This document shows positions 16,678 to 25,469 of a stretch of 47,465 nt of DNA, one piece after another. This DNA comes from CAYUNE01 sp964446115 (GTDB taxonomy: Bacteria > Desulfobacterota > Desulfobulbia > Desulfobulbales > Desulfobulbaceae). Made by a program: the position numbers and the translations under genes. Under the pieces are notes generated by a model that was not told where the DNA came from, searched no databases, and saw only the letters and a list, made by a program, of their open reading frames with translations. Where the stretch lies: positions 1-47,465 of the forward strand of contig CAYUNE010000016.1 of assembly GCA_964446115.1 (NCBI GenBank), read 5' to 3'. The number at the start of each line of letters is the position of its first letter. Position 1 is the stretch's first letter.

Positions 16678-17412
16678 ATGGCAATGATGGAGACAAATAT
16701 CGATAAGGCCCTGGCCTATGAGGTAAAAAAAGAGATTGCGGAGCGCTATTTCGGCTTCCGCAAGGTCATTGAGGAGGATATAGAGGACTTCGATAACAAA
16801 ATTTTGCAATCGGCACTCCGCCTTGAACAGAAAATCGGTTTTGACCTGATCAGGCTCTATATCTTACTGAAAGATGACCGGCTTATCCATGAGTTTATCG
16901 TAATCAGCGGTCTTGAGCAGAAACTGTTTTACGATCCGTATCTTCTGGAATCACCCACCATTCGCAAACGGGTCTTTGCCCGCCAGACCGTTCACGGATT
17001 TACCCGGGCCGGCCGCTTCAAAAATCTCATCCTCGATACCTACGCCTCCCTTTGCAGGCATATCCATGAATACCGGAAGAAATTCGAAGAGCTGGCAGAA
17101 GACCAGCAGACCATTGTCGAGGAAATCAATCTCTTCTATCGGAAAAACGACCTCAGCCAGATCATGGGTTTTCTGCGCACTCTCGACAACCAGGGTCTCA
17201 TGACTTCAGGCATGGCCGGCTCGATCAACACCGGCATCGGCAGCGGCCTTGAGAAAAAACTGCAGGTCGCTCCGCCCAAGCCGGTCGACCAGTTACTGCC
17301 CATGCTCAATCAGCCCCTCCCACCAGCCGCCATTCGCAAGAAACTGGTGGGAATCATCGAGCGGGCATTCCGCCTTCAACCTGATATCGAGGTCCGGAAT
17401 TTCATCCGTTGA
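16678..17412 (+). CDS. Conserved protein of unknown function
   Basis: I do not recognise the family. From the ATG at 16678 it has 244 residues; ATGs at 16684 and 16687 are equally possible, and the frame extends further upstream. The protein is soluble and mostly helical. It has an N-terminal segment rich in charged residues (EVKKEIAERYFGFRKVIEED), a middle with LIRLYILLKDDRLIHEF, and a helix pair around YRKKFEELAEDQQTIVEEIN. A Gly/Pro-rich linker then leads to a short C-terminal helical piece. No signal peptide or membrane helix is seen. It is followed by an antiporter gene 42 bases later, with which it may be cotranscribed. Confidence 0.75.
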   Translation: MAMMETNIDKALAYEVKKEIAERYFGFRKVIEEDIEDFDNKILQSALRLEQKIGFDLIRLYILLKDDRLIHEFIVISGLEQKLFYDPYLLESPTIRKRVFARQTVHGFTRAGRFKNLILDTYASLCRHIHEYRKKFEELAEDQQTIVEEINLFYRKNDLSQIMGFLRTLDNQGLMTSGMAGSINTGIGSGLEKKLQVAPPKPVDQLLPMLNQPLPPAAIRKKLVGIIERAFRLQPDIEVRNFIR

Positions 17413-17454
17413 TTCATCGGGAGCCGATTTTCTTCGGACAACTCTGCCTTATCC

Positions 17455-18438
17455 ATGAACAGCGCCGCCCACTACTCATCCCTGTCCATTTCCCTGCTGG
17501 CCGTCGGCGGCGGTCTGGCAATGCTGGTAACCGGCGGAGAATCCCTGGTCTCCGGCGCCTCCAGGCTGGCCCGTCACTTCGGCATGTCCACTCTGCTCAT
17601 CGGGCTCACCGTTATCGCCTTCGGCACATCGATTCCCGAACTTTTCGTCAGCCTCACCGCCACCCTGCAGGGACATCCGGGCATCATGCTCGGCAATGTC
17701 GTCGGCAGCAATATCGCCAATATCGGTCTTATTCTCGGAATTTCTCTGACATTCAAATCCATATCCGTCGAATTCCACCATATCCGTACCGAATATTTCC
17801 TGGGACTTGCCGCCGGCCTCATCCTCCTTGTCTGCGCCTCTTTCGGGTATTTCCCCCGGTCCCTGGGAGTGGTTTTCGTCCTGGTGCTCTTTCTCTATAC
17901 CCTGCACGTCTATCGCCGGGAAAACGACGGCGACAGCGCCAATGACGAAGACAGCGGCCCGACGCCGCTCAACTCGCATCCGGGACTGTGCTTTCCCGTG
18001 GCTTCGCTCCTTATCACCGGCGGTTTTCTCCTGCTCTCCTTCGGTTCCAATATCTTCATCCGCGGAGCAGTGGATGTCGCCCGCCACTTTCAGGTCAACG
18101 AGCTGATCATCGGCCTGACCCTTGCGGCCATCGGCACCTCGCTACCGGAGCTGGCAGCCGGCCTGGCGGCGATCCGGCGCAACGAGGCCGACCTGCTCAT
18201 GGGCAATATCATCGGATCAAATCTCTTCAACCTTTACATGGTATTGGGGCTCACCGCGGCCATCAGTCCCCTTTCCCTCGCAAGGCAGCTCCTCTACCGG
18301 GATCTGCCCGCCATGCTCGGTTTCACCCTCATTCTGCTTCCCATCCTCGGCCCCAAAGGACGGACCCGCAGACCGGCCGGCATACTGCTGCTTGTCGCCT
18401 ATCTTCTCTACTGCCTCTCGCTTGCTCAGCCGCGGTAG
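17455..18438 (+). CDS. Calcium/sodium antiporter (CaCA family, YrbG-like)
   Basis: A 327-residue inner membrane exchanger with two homologous halves. The first half has the alpha repeat VIAFGTSIPELFVSLTATL and GNVVGSNIANIGLILG; the second has AAIGTSLPELAAGLAA and GNIIGSNLFNLYMVLG. These are the ion-binding repeats of CaCA proteins. About ten hydrophobic helices are visible. The last 13 bases overlap the convergent rsmB gene. The transported ion cannot be told from sequence alone. Confidence 0.92.
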   Translation: MNSAAHYSSLSISLLAVGGGLAMLVTGGESLVSGASRLARHFGMSTLLIGLTVIAFGTSIPELFVSLTATLQGHPGIMLGNVVGSNIANIGLILGISLTFKSISVEFHHIRTEYFLGLAAGLILLVCASFGYFPRSLGVVFVLVLFLYTLHVYRRENDGDSANDEDSGPTPLNSHPGLCFPVASLLITGGFLLLSFGSNIFIRGAVDVARHFQVNELIIGLTLAAIGTSLPELAAGLAAIRRNEADLLMGNIIGSNLFNLYMVLGLTAAISPLSLARQLLYRDLPAMLGFTLILLPILGPKGRTRRPAGILLLVAYLLYCLSLAQPR

Positions 18439-19787
18439 CGGACCAGGCGGGCGGCGAAAAAGCCATCAATCCCGTCCGCCGGAGTGGTGGATAAAAAGCC
18501 ATGCTCAGAGACCAGCTCCCCCGCCGCTTCCGGCAAAAAGGCGCGGCAATCCCCGATGCCATATTCCGGATGTTTCCCGAGAAAATGGCGGATCACCTCC
18601 TGGTTTTCCTCGGGCTCCATACTGCAGGTGGCATAGACAAGCACCCCGCCCGGGGCCTGCAGGGCTGCTGCTTCATCGAGGAGGGCGAGCTGTTTTTTCT
18701 GATAGGTCAGCAGGTCGCGGGGCTGCCGACTCCAACGGATATCCGGATGGCGGCCGATGACTCCGGTGCCGGAACAGGGGGCATCGACAAGGATGCCGTC
18801 ATAACGCCTCTCCGCCGCTTCGCCGAACCCGGCAAGCGTTGTCCGGCGGCAGCTAACCCTGTCACCAAGTCCCAGTCGATGAAGATTTTCCTGTAGAAGC
18901 CGAAATCGGATGCGGTGAGGCTCCACTGCCGTCACCCTGCCGCCGGCGGGCAGAAGATCCGCCAGATGCGAGGTCTTGCCGCCGGGCCCGGCGCAGCAAT
19001 CCAGAATACGGGCCCCCGGAGCCAGTGAACCGAGCAGCGGCGAGATCAGTTGAGCCGCCTCGTCCTGCACCTGAAACCAGCCATCGGCAAAACCGGGCAG
19101 GGATGTTATCTTGCCGGAAAAACCAGGCAAAACGAGAGAGACGGTACTGTAGCGCCCCTCCTCCGCCACGATTCCCCGCCGCTTGAGGAGATTCCTGAAT
19201 CTTTCCGGGCCGCCCGCCCGGCGCCGCACCCGCAGTACCAGCCGCGGCACGCTGTTGTTCGCCCGGCAGATGAGCCGTGTCTTTTCAGTACCGTAGCGCT
19301 GTTCCCATCGTTTTCTCAACCAACGGGGATGATTGAGGATCTCCCGGCCCGCCTCTTCAAGCTCTCCGGGATCGGGAAGGGAGGAAATCGACCGGGAAAC
19401 ATTGCGCAGAACAGCATTGATAAAACCGCCGAGCCGGGAGGAGGGGTGGCCCGACCTGAACGCCGCCACCGTTTCGTTGACCGCTGCGGAAGCAGGAACT
19501 CGACTGAGGAAAAGCAGCTGGTAAATACCTATTCTCAGGGCATTACGGGCCCGAATCCGCATCCGGGCAACCGGTTGTCGACGGCAGAAACGGTCGGCGA
19601 TAAAATCAAGATAATCGCGGTTTCGCAGAACGCCGTAGACGATATTTTTCAGAAGCTGCCTGTCCCGGTCGGCAACTCCTGCTTCTGCGCCATGGAGTAG
19701 AATGTCGATGGATTTGCCGGTTTTTTCCGCCCGGCAGAGCAGGTCCAGGGCCAGGAGACGGCAGCCGTTTTCAGGAGTTGGGGACAC
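18426..19787 (-). CDS. rsmB: 16S rRNA (cytosine-5)-methyltransferase RsmB
   Basis: Methylates C967 of 16S rRNA in E. coli. The 453-residue protein has an N-terminal NusB-like RNA-binding domain (LLHGAEAGVADRDRQLLKNI), then the Rossmann methyltransferase with DCCAGPGGKTSHLA for AdoMet, DAPCSGTGVIGRHPDIRW, and YATCSMEPEENQEVI holding the catalytic Cys pair. The start is a GTG at 19787. It follows the outer-membrane protein gene by 45 bases and overlaps the convergent antiporter by 13 bases at the 3' end. Confidence 0.94.
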   Translation of the reverse strand: MSPTPENGCRLLALDLLCRAEKTGKSIDILLHGAEAGVADRDRQLLKNIVYGVLRNRDYLDFIADRFCRRQPVARMRIRARNALRIGIYQLLFLSRVPASAAVNETVAAFRSGHPSSRLGGFINAVLRNVSRSISSLPDPGELEEAGREILNHPRWLRKRWEQRYGTEKTRLICRANNSVPRLVLRVRRRAGGPERFRNLLKRRGIVAEEGRYSTVSLVLPGFSGKITSLPGFADGWFQVQDEAAQLISPLLGSLAPGARILDCCAGPGGKTSHLADLLPAGGRVTAVEPHRIRFRLLQENLHRLGLGDRVSCRRTTLAGFGEAAERRYDGILVDAPCSGTGVIGRHPDIRWSRQPRDLLTYQKKQLALLDEAAALQAPGGVLVYATCSMEPEENQEVIRHFLGKHPEYGIGDCRAFLPEAAGELVSEHGFLSTTPADGIDGFFAARLVRYRG

Positions 19788-19832
19788 GGCAGGAAGGGCA
19801 TCCGGACCGGGACGAAAGCCGGCGCCCGGAGG

Positions 19833-20504
19833 TCAGAATTTATAGGTAGCCATAACCGAGACAACCGGATAATAGCGATAGCCGTCGATATCGTCTTCAA
19901 TTTTTGCTTTTTCTTTCTGGAGATCTTCCTGGAAGAGCGGATTATCCCGGGCCGTGCCATCGGCTCTCAGAGAGGCAAGGGTCGGCGATCCCTGGAAGAG
20001 AACACCCAGGTCTAAGGCGATCCCCCAGCCCTTTTCCTGGGGATGCACACTGCTCCAGCCGATTCCCAGATATGGGGCAAGGCCGTCGAATTCCATGGTT
20101 CCGGTAATGGCTCCCACCTGGGAGGCCGTATAGCGGTGATCGCCCACCGACACTGCAGATGAGGGCCGGCCGGAAAGCTCCATCTCATTGCCGTTGAACA
20201 TGGCCCCGCCGGTCAGGCGGAAAATCCCGTTGAACGGATGCCAGTCAAGGAAAAGCGCGACGCTGCCGAAATCCAGATCAAGGTCATAATCCACCTCATT
20301 TACGGTTTCACTGCTGCTGAAGTTGAGATAGTTGACGCCCAGCCGCGCATTCAACCCGGATGCCAGACCAATGGTCGCTTCAAGGCCGCCACCCAGGGTG
20401 CCTGCCTTTATACCGACGCCGATATCACCCGGTGCGGCATGAGCGGCAAGCCGGGCAACCAGAACAGCACAGATAAACGTAAAAACAGATAAAAACCTTT
20501 TCAT
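19833..20504 (-). CDS. Outer-membrane beta-barrel protein
   Basis: From the ATG at 20504 (ribosome site AAGGAG) the protein has 223 residues. A signal peptide is clear: KRFLSVFTFICAVLVARLA, with a likely cut after AAHA. The mature part alternates polar and hydrophobic residues in beta strands rich in Gly and aromatics (GDIGVGIKAGTLGGGLEATI, RLGVNYLNF, APYLGIGW) and ends in a terminal Phe (VSVMATYKF), the usual barrel assembly signal. The role is unknown. It may be an eight-strand barrel or a small porin-like protein. It lies between a YacL-like gene and rsmB. Confidence 0.8.
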   Translation of the reverse strand: MKRFLSVFTFICAVLVARLAAHAAPGDIGVGIKAGTLGGGLEATIGLASGLNARLGVNYLNFSSSETVNEVDYDLDLDFGSVALFLDWHPFNGIFRLTGGAMFNGNEMELSGRPSSAVSVGDHRYTASQVGAITGTMEFDGLAPYLGIGWSSVHPQEKGWGIALDLGVLFQGSPTLASLRADGTARDNPLFQEDLQKEKAKIEDDIDGYRYYPVVSVMATYKF

Positions 20505-20558
20505 TTTTTCTCCTTGGCAATAATGGTTTTCATGAAAAAATCCGGGATGCAACAGGGC

Positions 20559-20888
20559 TCAATCTCCATCCAGGGCCGTCAGCCACCGGCGGAGCAATTC
20601 ATGGAATTGCTCAAGTTTCAGACGACGGGCCGGGGCTGAGTCATCGAAAAGCGATTCAATGGTGGCGGTTTTACCGGTGAGGACCAGGCTATGACCGTTA
20701 CCGCTTATTTCAAAACGGGTCTTCGAGCCGGCGCGCAGGGCCTGCACCTCGGTTAACAGCTCCCTGGCAATTTCTTCATCTTCCTGGATATCCGTTTCAA
20801 AAAAGGTGGCCACCAGACGATTTCTCCCCGTGCCGACGGCCCGCAACATACCCTCTTCATCCCGGGATATTGTTATCAATGTTTTCAT
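20559..20888 (-). CDS. Small protein resembling YacL/UPF0231
   Basis: A 109-residue soluble protein. The ATG at 20888 has an AAGG ribosome site and gives MKTLITISRDEEGMLRAVG. It continues with ETDIQEDEEIARELLTEVQ, GNGHSLVLTGKTATIES and a C-terminal helix with LEQFHELLRRWLTALD. This order recalls YacL/UPF0231 proteins of unknown function, but the match is by eye. It starts 35 bases after the stop of a secreted EndoU-like protein. A role as that protein's inhibitor is possible only by position. Confidence 0.6.
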   Translation of the reverse strand: MKTLITISRDEEGMLRAVGTGRNRLVATFFETDIQEDEEIARELLTEVQALRAGSKTRFEISGNGHSLVLTGKTATIESLFDDSAPARRLKLEQFHELLRRWLTALDGD

Positions 20889-20923
20889 AACCTTGCCCTT
20901 TGGTCCACATTTGACGTTGCTTC

Positions 20924-21415
20924 TCATTTTCTGTAGATGGGAAACGCCGTATTGATCCCACCGCGGCGGGTAGTATATCCCTGAATGAGAAATCCGTGCC
21001 CGGATGGACCGCGCCATGGATTTTTCATTCCCCGGCGACGATGCTTCCAGGCGTGCAGAACAGCCTCGATCACCTCTTTGCGATCCATTGAATCGGGGAA
21101 AAAGGAGGAAAATTTTCTTTTCCAGCGCCCGGTCTTCAAATCGCGGATCTCCACCCGGGCCGTGTATACCCCGCTCCTGTCAGGGGGGGACATGATTTTC
21201 ACCAAGCGGGCGTTTCTCGGATCAATTCCACCGGGACGGGAGTGGAAACCGGTCGGTTTGCCGCGACGGTTGATTTCACCCTGGAAAATATGGGTGAGGT
21301 TGATTTCCGGATGGGTACGGCTCCACTTGTTGCCGGCTTCGGTGACCGCCGGCAAGGCGGACAGAGCCAGAATGAACACAAAAAGCAGAGTTATCAATCC
21401 CGATATTTTTTTCAT
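20924..21415 (-). CDS. Secreted EndoU-like nuclease
   Basis: A 163-residue protein from the ATG at 21415. It starts with a signal peptide (MKKISGLITLLFVFILALSA, cut near VTEAG). The mature part matches the bacterial EndoU domain: NLTHIFQGEINRRG (His42), TGFHSRPGG (His58), SGVYTARVEI, KFSSFFPDS (102-109) and a GPSGHGFLIQGY...INTAFP ending. In the family two histidines near the N-terminus and a later Lys carry out RNA cleavage; many members are toxin tips of contact-dependent systems. Here the domain stands alone behind a signal peptide. The ATG overlaps the hydantoinase stop by 4 bases (ATGA), so translation is likely coupled. Confidence 0.75.
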   Translation of the reverse strand: MKKISGLITLLFVFILALSALPAVTEAGNKWSRTHPEINLTHIFQGEINRRGKPTGFHSRPGGIDPRNARLVKIMSPPDRSGVYTARVEIRDLKTGRWKRKFSSFFPDSMDRKEVIEAVLHAWKHRRRGMKNPWRGPSGHGFLIQGYTTRRGGINTAFPIYRK

Positions 21416-23046
21416 GATTGTCCCCCTCCTGCTGCAAGGATGGCACCCACCGCGCTTCCCACCTCGAAATTTTCCGGATAGATCACCTCGCAACCCAGCC
21501 GTTCCCCCACGCCGGGCAGGAAAAAACGCGCCGCCGCCCCCAGGGCGACAATGGGCACTTTGAGCGAATATGAGACCGTCACCAGATCATTTTCCGTCCG
21601 ATCCGCCACCACGGCAGCAGCCTCGCCCCAGATCCGCCGGGTGGCAAATTCCACAATGCACCTTTCGATCTTCCGCCGGGTCTCGGCAAGCACCATCCGG
21701 CTCAGCGACTCCGGCGTGACTTTGTCCCCAACAAGCAGCCGGGCAAGCATTTCCGCGCCCCGGAGCGCCTCCTCCCGGTTACCGATATCCAACATGCCGA
21801 GAACGTGCAGGGCATCGGTGGGAGTAAAACCGATCATGGTGATCCTGTTCTTGTAGGCCAGCCACTCCAGATGCTTTTCCAGGGCGATACCGGTCCTGTT
21901 GGAAATCCCCTTAAGCTCCGCGGGCGTGACAGGACCGTTTTCAAGCAAAAAACCAATGAGTTCGTCGCCATGGTCATCCTCACCTGCCGCCATCACCAGA
22001 TAGCGTTGCTGCGGTTCGTAACTCATCCAGGAGCCCATACCCTCAAGTCCGGCGGTCATGGCCAGGGGCTGCACCCTTCTCTCCATCACCTCGACAACTT
22101 TCGCCGGTGTGCAGATAACCAGGCTGTCGCCACCGATCCCCCGGGTTACCATGTCCACCGTCTCGATATGGGTCTGCCACTCTTTGATCCGACACCCCTG
22201 GGCGGCCAGCAGCGGCCGGGAATCACGAACCATGCAGACATCGGTAGTGGTGCCGCCGACATCGACCACCAGGGCATCGCCATGGGTATGCCGGGCACTG
22301 AACCAGGCGGCCGAGGCCGGGCCCGAAGCCATGGTCACCGCAGCCTTGTGCAGAGCCTCTTCCCGGGTAACGATCCGGCCGTTGCCGCTGATCACGGCCA
22401 GGGGACAGTGGAGGCCGACCGCCTGCATGGAGCGCTCCACTCCTTTGATGAAGTGGTCCATGATGGGCATCAGGGCGGCATGCAGACTCACCGTGGCGGC
22501 CCGGGCCTCCATGCCGGCATCATCACAGGCGCGATGGGAACAGAAAACCGGTTTGCCGGGGTCAATCATTCCCACGGCCTTCTCCGCCACCAGTTCATGG
22601 GTGGAGTTAACCATGGACATGGCCGCACAGACGGCATAACACTCCACCCGGTTCCGAATCTCCCCCAAAGAATCGACCAACGCTTCCAGATCCAACGGAT
22701 CGTCCTCGTTGCCGATGACCGTATGTCCACCTTTGATGAAAAGAGTTTCAGCCACCGGCAGGGAAAATTGCCTCACCGTCCCGATAACGATCAATCCCAC
22801 CCGCGCGCCTTTCTTTTCCACAATGGCATTGGTGGCCAGGGTAGTGGAAACAGCCAGCAGGCCAATGCCGTCGGGGGCGGTTCCGCCGCTGCCCAGCAGC
22901 TTTTCCACAGCCCTGCTGACGGCGATACTGACGTCATGGCGGGTTGTGGGCACCTTTACCGTGGCAACGATCCTGTGGGCGATAAAATCATATAACACCG
23001 CATCGGTATAAGTGCCGCCGGTGTCGATGCCGATTCCATAATGCAT
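21412..23046 (-). CDS. Hydantoinase/oxoprolinase-family protein
   Basis: A 544-residue protein of the ATP-dependent hydantoinase A/oxoprolinase superfamily. The N-terminal phosphate loop is YGIGIDTGGTYTDAVLYD; then ALVDSLGEIR, HELVAEKAVG and the central VVDVGGTTTDVCMVRD follow. The partner HyuB subunit gene is absent, so the substrate and activity are open. Such single-subunit forms are common in anaerobes. The ATG has a GGAAA stretch upstream. The dispersed repeat copy B lies 25 bases before the start. The gene is first in a leftward set with the EndoU-like gene. Confidence 0.85.
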   Translation of the reverse strand: MHYGIGIDTGGTYTDAVLYDFIAHRIVATVKVPTTRHDVSIAVSRAVEKLLGSGGTAPDGIGLLAVSTTLATNAIVEKKGARVGLIVIGTVRQFSLPVAETLFIKGGHTVIGNEDDPLDLEALVDSLGEIRNRVECYAVCAAMSMVNSTHELVAEKAVGMIDPGKPVFCSHRACDDAGMEARAATVSLHAALMPIMDHFIKGVERSMQAVGLHCPLAVISGNGRIVTREEALHKAAVTMASGPASAAWFSARHTHGDALVVDVGGTTTDVCMVRDSRPLLAAQGCRIKEWQTHIETVDMVTRGIGGDSLVICTPAKVVEVMERRVQPLAMTAGLEGMGSWMSYEPQQRYLVMAAGEDDHGDELIGFLLENGPVTPAELKGISNRTGIALEKHLEWLAYKNRITMIGFTPTDALHVLGMLDIGNREEALRGAEMLARLLVGDKVTPESLSRMVLAETRRKIERCIVEFATRRIWGEAAAVVADRTENDLVTVSYSLKVPIVALGAAARFFLPGVGERLGCEVIYPENFEVGSAVGAILAAGGGQS

Positions 23047-23070
23047 AGCCGCTTTTTCCGTGAAAACAAT

Positions 23071-23145
23071 CGTAACCGAACACAGGGCTTGTAACCCCGC
23101 GGTATATCATGCTTCCAAATTGTAATTGGTTACAGGCTCCGGATC
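23071..23145 (-). repeat. Dispersed intergenic repeat, copy B
   Basis: The inverted counterpart of copy A at 3580-3656, with 55 of 63 bases identical between 23133 and 23071. It includes the palindrome TGTAATTGGTTACA (23121-23134). It lies in the divergent space between the hydantoinase-like gene and the radical SAM gene. Confidence 0.75.
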
Positions 23146-23315
23146 GTATCAGAAAAAGGAAAAAGCGGCAAGCCGATGTCAAGAAATATGCCTGCCGGTA
23201 CATCCAAGCCACACTGTACAGCTCATCCCGGGAAAGCGAAAAAATTTCTCCCGTTTTCCTGTGAACGATGATAAAATAATTTATTCATCAAAACAGCATC
23301 GTAAAATCAATCACT

Positions 23316-25217
23316 ATGAAAAGCCGACGCCCCCTTTCAATCAACAACAGCCTTGTTCACGGTATCTGCAACTACAACTGCCGTCTCTGTGGAATCAACA
23401 AACCAGGATATCACGGGCCCCGACAATATCAGCCATTGGAGGTGACCAGAACGCTCATCCGACGTATTCAGGAGGCCGCTGCCTCGGGGATTCATATCCG
23501 TTATGTGGCCAATGCCGGAGACGGCGAACCGACGCTGCACCCGGAATTCCGGGAACGGTTGGAGCTTTTCGGCTCCATGCTCCGCCACTGGGACATCCCG
23601 AACATCCCTCCACCCGAAGTATCCGTGGTCACCAATGGCTCACGCCTCATGCGCCCGGACATCCTGAAAGCGCTGAGCGACAACGGCCTGACACTCATCA
23701 TTTCTCTTCCCACCCTGCACCCAACTTCGTACGGGGTCATCATGACCAATGACAGCCGCAAAGGCGAGAACCTGCTCTCTGCTGTTCTTCCCGGAATCGC
23801 CAGGGCCATGTCCCTGAAGGCGTCAAACAAGCTCAGCGGCCTTTACTTCCACATTTCTCCACCGGAAATGAAGATCATTCGCCGCGACCTGCCCACAACC
23901 CTTGACACCCTTACCCGACTTGCCGCAAAGAACGGGCTGCGGCAACTGCGGCTTGTCCTTTTCCCGGCGCCCAGCAACCGCACCGGCCTGGTCACCCATG
24001 ACAAAATACCCGGCATTGATATGTACAGGGATATTTTCGCCCAGTATAATAACAAGAGGATCAATGGTATAACTCTACGATTACAGCTCGTCCTCAAACG
24101 CTTTTTCCCCTCCCTCAGAGAAATTGTGGACCTGCTGAAAAGTTTCCATTTCCCCTGCCTCTGGAACGCCAACTTTTTCATCGCTCCGGACGGCAGCTCC
24201 ATCTGCTGTAACGACCAGGCCATGCTTGCTGTTCAGGGGAATATCGTCTCGGATTCCATTTCCACCCTCCTGGAAGCCAAAGAGCGATTCAGACCCGGTA
24301 TGGCCTGTGCCGACTGCAACCAATCACCCATGCGGGTTACGGGCTCAGGCATTACCCGGCTTTACTCCATGGCGGTCAGGGCACGGTTGCGCCTTGGCAG
24401 TTACAATACTAGACAACAACCACCAAAATCCGCCAACCAACCGGTAACCGGGCCGGGAAAAATCAAACTCGCAGCAAACATCACTGAAATGCGCGAGGCA
24501 TTTCACCTGATCTATGACAAATACACATCGGCCGGCTTCCAACAACCCCATCCCTCCGGGCTACGCATCAATGTCTTTAACCTTCTGCCCACCAGCAACT
24601 TGCTCATTTATTGCGAGGGAGAGCAGCTCAGCGGCACCTTGACCCTGGTCCGGGAATGTGAAAACCAGCTGCCGGCCCGGGAGCTCTTTGCCGCTGAAAT
24701 CGATGCCATGAAAAAAACGGGATCCAAGATTTGCGAGCTCTCATGTCTTGCCGTTGATTCCACTGCACTCAAAAAAAGCAAAGCCATTCTCTTCGCCCTC
24801 TTCCGGTCGGCCTTTCTCCTGGCCCATGACCTTCTGGGCTGCACCGATTTTTGCATGATGATCAATCCAGCTCACTGCCATTTCTATGAAAAGGAACTCC
24901 ACTTCAGTCGGCTAGGCGAGGTCAAATACTATGAGAAGGTCAACGGGGCACCAGCGGTTTTTCTGCGGCTGAATCTCACAGAAGCTCAACAGATCTTCTC
25001 ACGTCATTCCTCGCGTCTCCATGAATATTTCTTTCGTACTGACCGCCACAAGACCGGAGAACAGCTGAAAAAAGAACTCCGGGCACAAAACAAACTCTTT
25101 ACCAACAACCTCATCAGCCAATTCCAACAGGAAAAAACAGACCTGCTCACCGGTTTGAGCGTCGAGGAAAAACAGCTGCTCACCCGATATTTCCCGGGTT
25201 TCCGTGAAGCAGCTTAA
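23316..25217 (+). CDS. Radical SAM protein fused to FeeM-type N-acyltransferase
   Basis: A 633-residue two-domain protein. Residues 1-350 form a radical SAM domain: the cluster motif is Cys18-x3-Cys22-x2-Cys25 (CNYNCRLC), with NAGDGEPTLHP (66-76) and VVTNGSRL. Further Cys at 281, 297, 298, 331 and 334 (ADGS-like PDGSSICC, CADC) suggest a SPASM-type auxiliary cluster. From about 384 the protein matches the FeeM N-acyl amino acid synthase core: AFHLIYDKYTSAGF, EQLSGTLTLV, LPARELFAAEIDA, ICELSCLAV and INPAHCHFYEKELHF. FeeM enzymes move a fatty acyl group from acyl carrier protein to an amino acid. The protein could first modify a substrate by radical chemistry and then acylate it; this is inference. 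The ATG has no clear ribosome site. Confidence 0.82.
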   Translation: MKSRRPLSINNSLVHGICNYNCRLCGINKPGYHGPRQYQPLEVTRTLIRRIQEAAASGIHIRYVANAGDGEPTLHPEFRERLELFGSMLRHWDIPNIPPPEVSVVTNGSRLMRPDILKALSDNGLTLIISLPTLHPTSYGVIMTNDSRKGENLLSAVLPGIARAMSLKASNKLSGLYFHISPPEMKIIRRDLPTTLDTLTRLAAKNGLRQLRLVLFPAPSNRTGLVTHDKIPGIDMYRDIFAQYNNKRINGITLRLQLVLKRFFPSLREIVDLLKSFHFPCLWNANFFIAPDGSSICCNDQAMLAVQGNIVSDSISTLLEAKERFRPGMACADCNQSPMRVTGSGITRLYSMAVRARLRLGSYNTRQQPPKSANQPVTGPGKIKLAANITEMREAFHLIYDKYTSAGFQQPHPSGLRINVFNLLPTSNLLIYCEGEQLSGTLTLVRECENQLPARELFAAEIDAMKKTGSKICELSCLAVDSTALKKSKAILFALFRSAFLLAHDLLGCTDFCMMINPAHCHFYEKELHFSRLGEVKYYEKVNGAPAVFLRLNLTEAQQIFSRHSSRLHEYFFRTDRHKTGEQLKKELRAQNKLFTNNLISQFQQEKTDLLTGLSVEEKQLLTRYFPGFREAA

Positions 25218-25469
25218 ATAAAATTCCCTTTACCGAATATTCGGCTCCCGACCGCAACGATGCCGCTCCATCCGGTACTTCGGCAGGGGTACAAATGTCG
25301 GATTGCAAACCCGGTGAGCAGTTACGGTTCACCGCACCTGGACAAGCGTAAAAATAATATGATACCATTTGGATGTGAATGATCTGAGATGCCGTTATCA
25401 CCTCCCCCGGGGGCAGTGGCCTGAGCGGCAAACGTTTACATCAATCACCTTATCGGGACAGGAAGAAAA
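25218..25469 (+). other. Spacer between radical SAM and FIST genes
   Basis: No gene is seen. It holds a 6-bp hairpin CGGTGA/TCACCG around 25310-25335 and an AT-rich patch (25350-25365) that could hold a promoter for the FIST gene, but no good pair of boxes is visible. The three genes may therefore be two transcripts. Confidence 0.35.

Noticed and set aside
21805..22995. Rightward 396-residue frame
   Set aside because: It is antisense to the hydantoinase-like gene, has biased composition rich in His, Gly and Gln, and no domain.
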